From: Azorhizobium doebereinerae UFLA1-100
GTDB lineage: Bacteria; Pseudomonadota; Alphaproteobacteria; Rhizobiales; Xanthobacteraceae
NCBI RefSeq assembly: GCF_000473085.1
Contig: NZ_AXBA01000001.1
Location: 372,001 to 436,000 of the forward strand
DNA length: 64,000 bases
Direction: 5' to 3'
Made by a program: the position numbers and the translations under genes. Numbering within the stretch: position 1 is the first letter of the stretch; every line of letters begins with the position of its first letter. Of this stretch, positions 63,689 to 64,000 are shown in pieces. The notes under the pieces were generated by a model. The model ran no database searches and had not been told where the DNA came from. It saw only the letters and a list, made by a program, of their open reading frames with translations.

Positions 63689-64000
63689 ATGACCGCTGCC
63701 CCCGCCGACGCCGGCACCACCCGCCTCGCCATCGCCGACGGCGTGGCCACCATCCTGTTCGACCGCCCGGCGGCGCGCAACGCCATGACCTGGCGGATGT
63801 ATGAGGAGCTCTACGCCGCCGCCCGCGAGATCGCCCGCCGCGCCGGGGAGATCCGCGTTGTGGTGCTGCGCGGCGCCGGCGGCAAGGCCTTCGTCGCCGG
63901 CACCGACATCGAGCAGTTCCGTGCCTTCACCGCCGACGACGCGGTGGCCTACGAGGCCAATGTGGAGACCTATGTGGCGGCGCTGGAAGCCATTCCGGTG
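63689..64000 (+). CDS. Enoyl-CoA hydratase/isomerase family protein (3' end outside window)
   Basis: The first 104 residues of a crotonase-fold protein: TRLAIADGVATILFDRPAARNAMTWRMYEELYAA and VVLRGAGGKAFVAGTDIEQF, which contains the oxyanion-hole segment. The catalytic region past residue 104 lies beyond the right edge. It is coupled to the acyl-CoA synthetase, so both act on the same acyl-CoA. Confidence 0.9.
   Translation, partial: MTAAPADAGTTRLAIADGVATILFDRPAARNAMTWRMYEELYAAAREIARRAGEIRVVVLRGAGGKAFVAGTDIEQFRAFTADDAVAYEANVETYVAALEAIPV

Overview
This window is GC-rich (roughly two thirds G+C or more by eye) and comes from an alphaproteobacterium. The mix of genes resembles Xanthobacteraceae such as Xanthobacter, Azorhizobium or Ancylobacter: a cytochrome-c-linked nicotinate dehydrogenase with a 6-hydroxynicotinate reductase, MHS and Liv-type transporters, ATP-grasp and pterin genes of the kind found near tetrahydromethanopterin genes, and class I fructose-bisphosphatase next to ribulose-phosphate epimerase. 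The genus is an inference. I saw no tRNA, rRNA, CRISPR array, insertion sequence or prophage.

Layout. 1-4795: end of a LysR regulator, a small oxidoreductase set (phthalate-dioxygenase-reductase-type enzyme, MOSC protein, MHS transporter) and a divergent XRE-cupin regulator. 4839-22023: the main system, a nicotinate catabolic cluster. On the minus strand lie a CoA-transferase and then a long unit of hnr, a UPF0280 protein, two tandem DUF1185 proteins, a Liv-type ABC transporter with fused permeases, and a MarR regulator. On the plus strand lie the nicotinate dehydrogenase subunits, a ferredoxin, a ferredoxin-NADP reductase and an enamidase. Four copies of one operator-like motif sit in front of the four apparent transcription starts. 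The logic is hybrid: an aerobic, cytochrome-linked hydroxylation of nicotinate feeds the ferredoxin-dependent reduction and ring opening known from fermenting Eubacterium barkeri. The later E. barkeri genes (B12 mutase and others) are absent, and a CoA-transferase and unknown proteins take their place.

22098-27621: a polar amino acid ABC transporter, a membrane protein and a DUF296 protein. 27706-34380: an envelope polysaccharide operon (manC, rfbCBDA, gmhA and a HAD phosphatase fused to a degenerate N-terminal domain). 34416-38269: an accessory patch with an unknown bicistronic pair, a second ferredoxin-NADP reductase, a TacAT-type toxin-antitoxin pair and a lower-GC GIY-YIG protein. 38270-49271: a PepSY/flavodoxin/FNR membrane reductase, an XRE-cupin regulator, thiD under a TPP riboswitch, a stand-alone Lrp ligand-binding domain with an adjacent 17-bp minisatellite, a P-type ATPase, a double UspA protein, split chromate transporter genes, cytochrome b561 and cytochrome c'.

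49483-56829: an orphan CoxL-like molybdenum subunit, a CinA/MoaB-domain protein, and the three-gene ATP-grasp / alpha-E / transglutaminase-like set, in which the transglutaminase has lost its catalytic Cys and His; then a HIT protein. 57272-61808: two ATP-grasp-like proteins, a dihydroneopterin aldolase homologue, fructose-bisphosphatase and Rpe. 62066-64000: an acyl-CoA synthetase and the start of an enoyl-CoA hydratase, which runs off the window.
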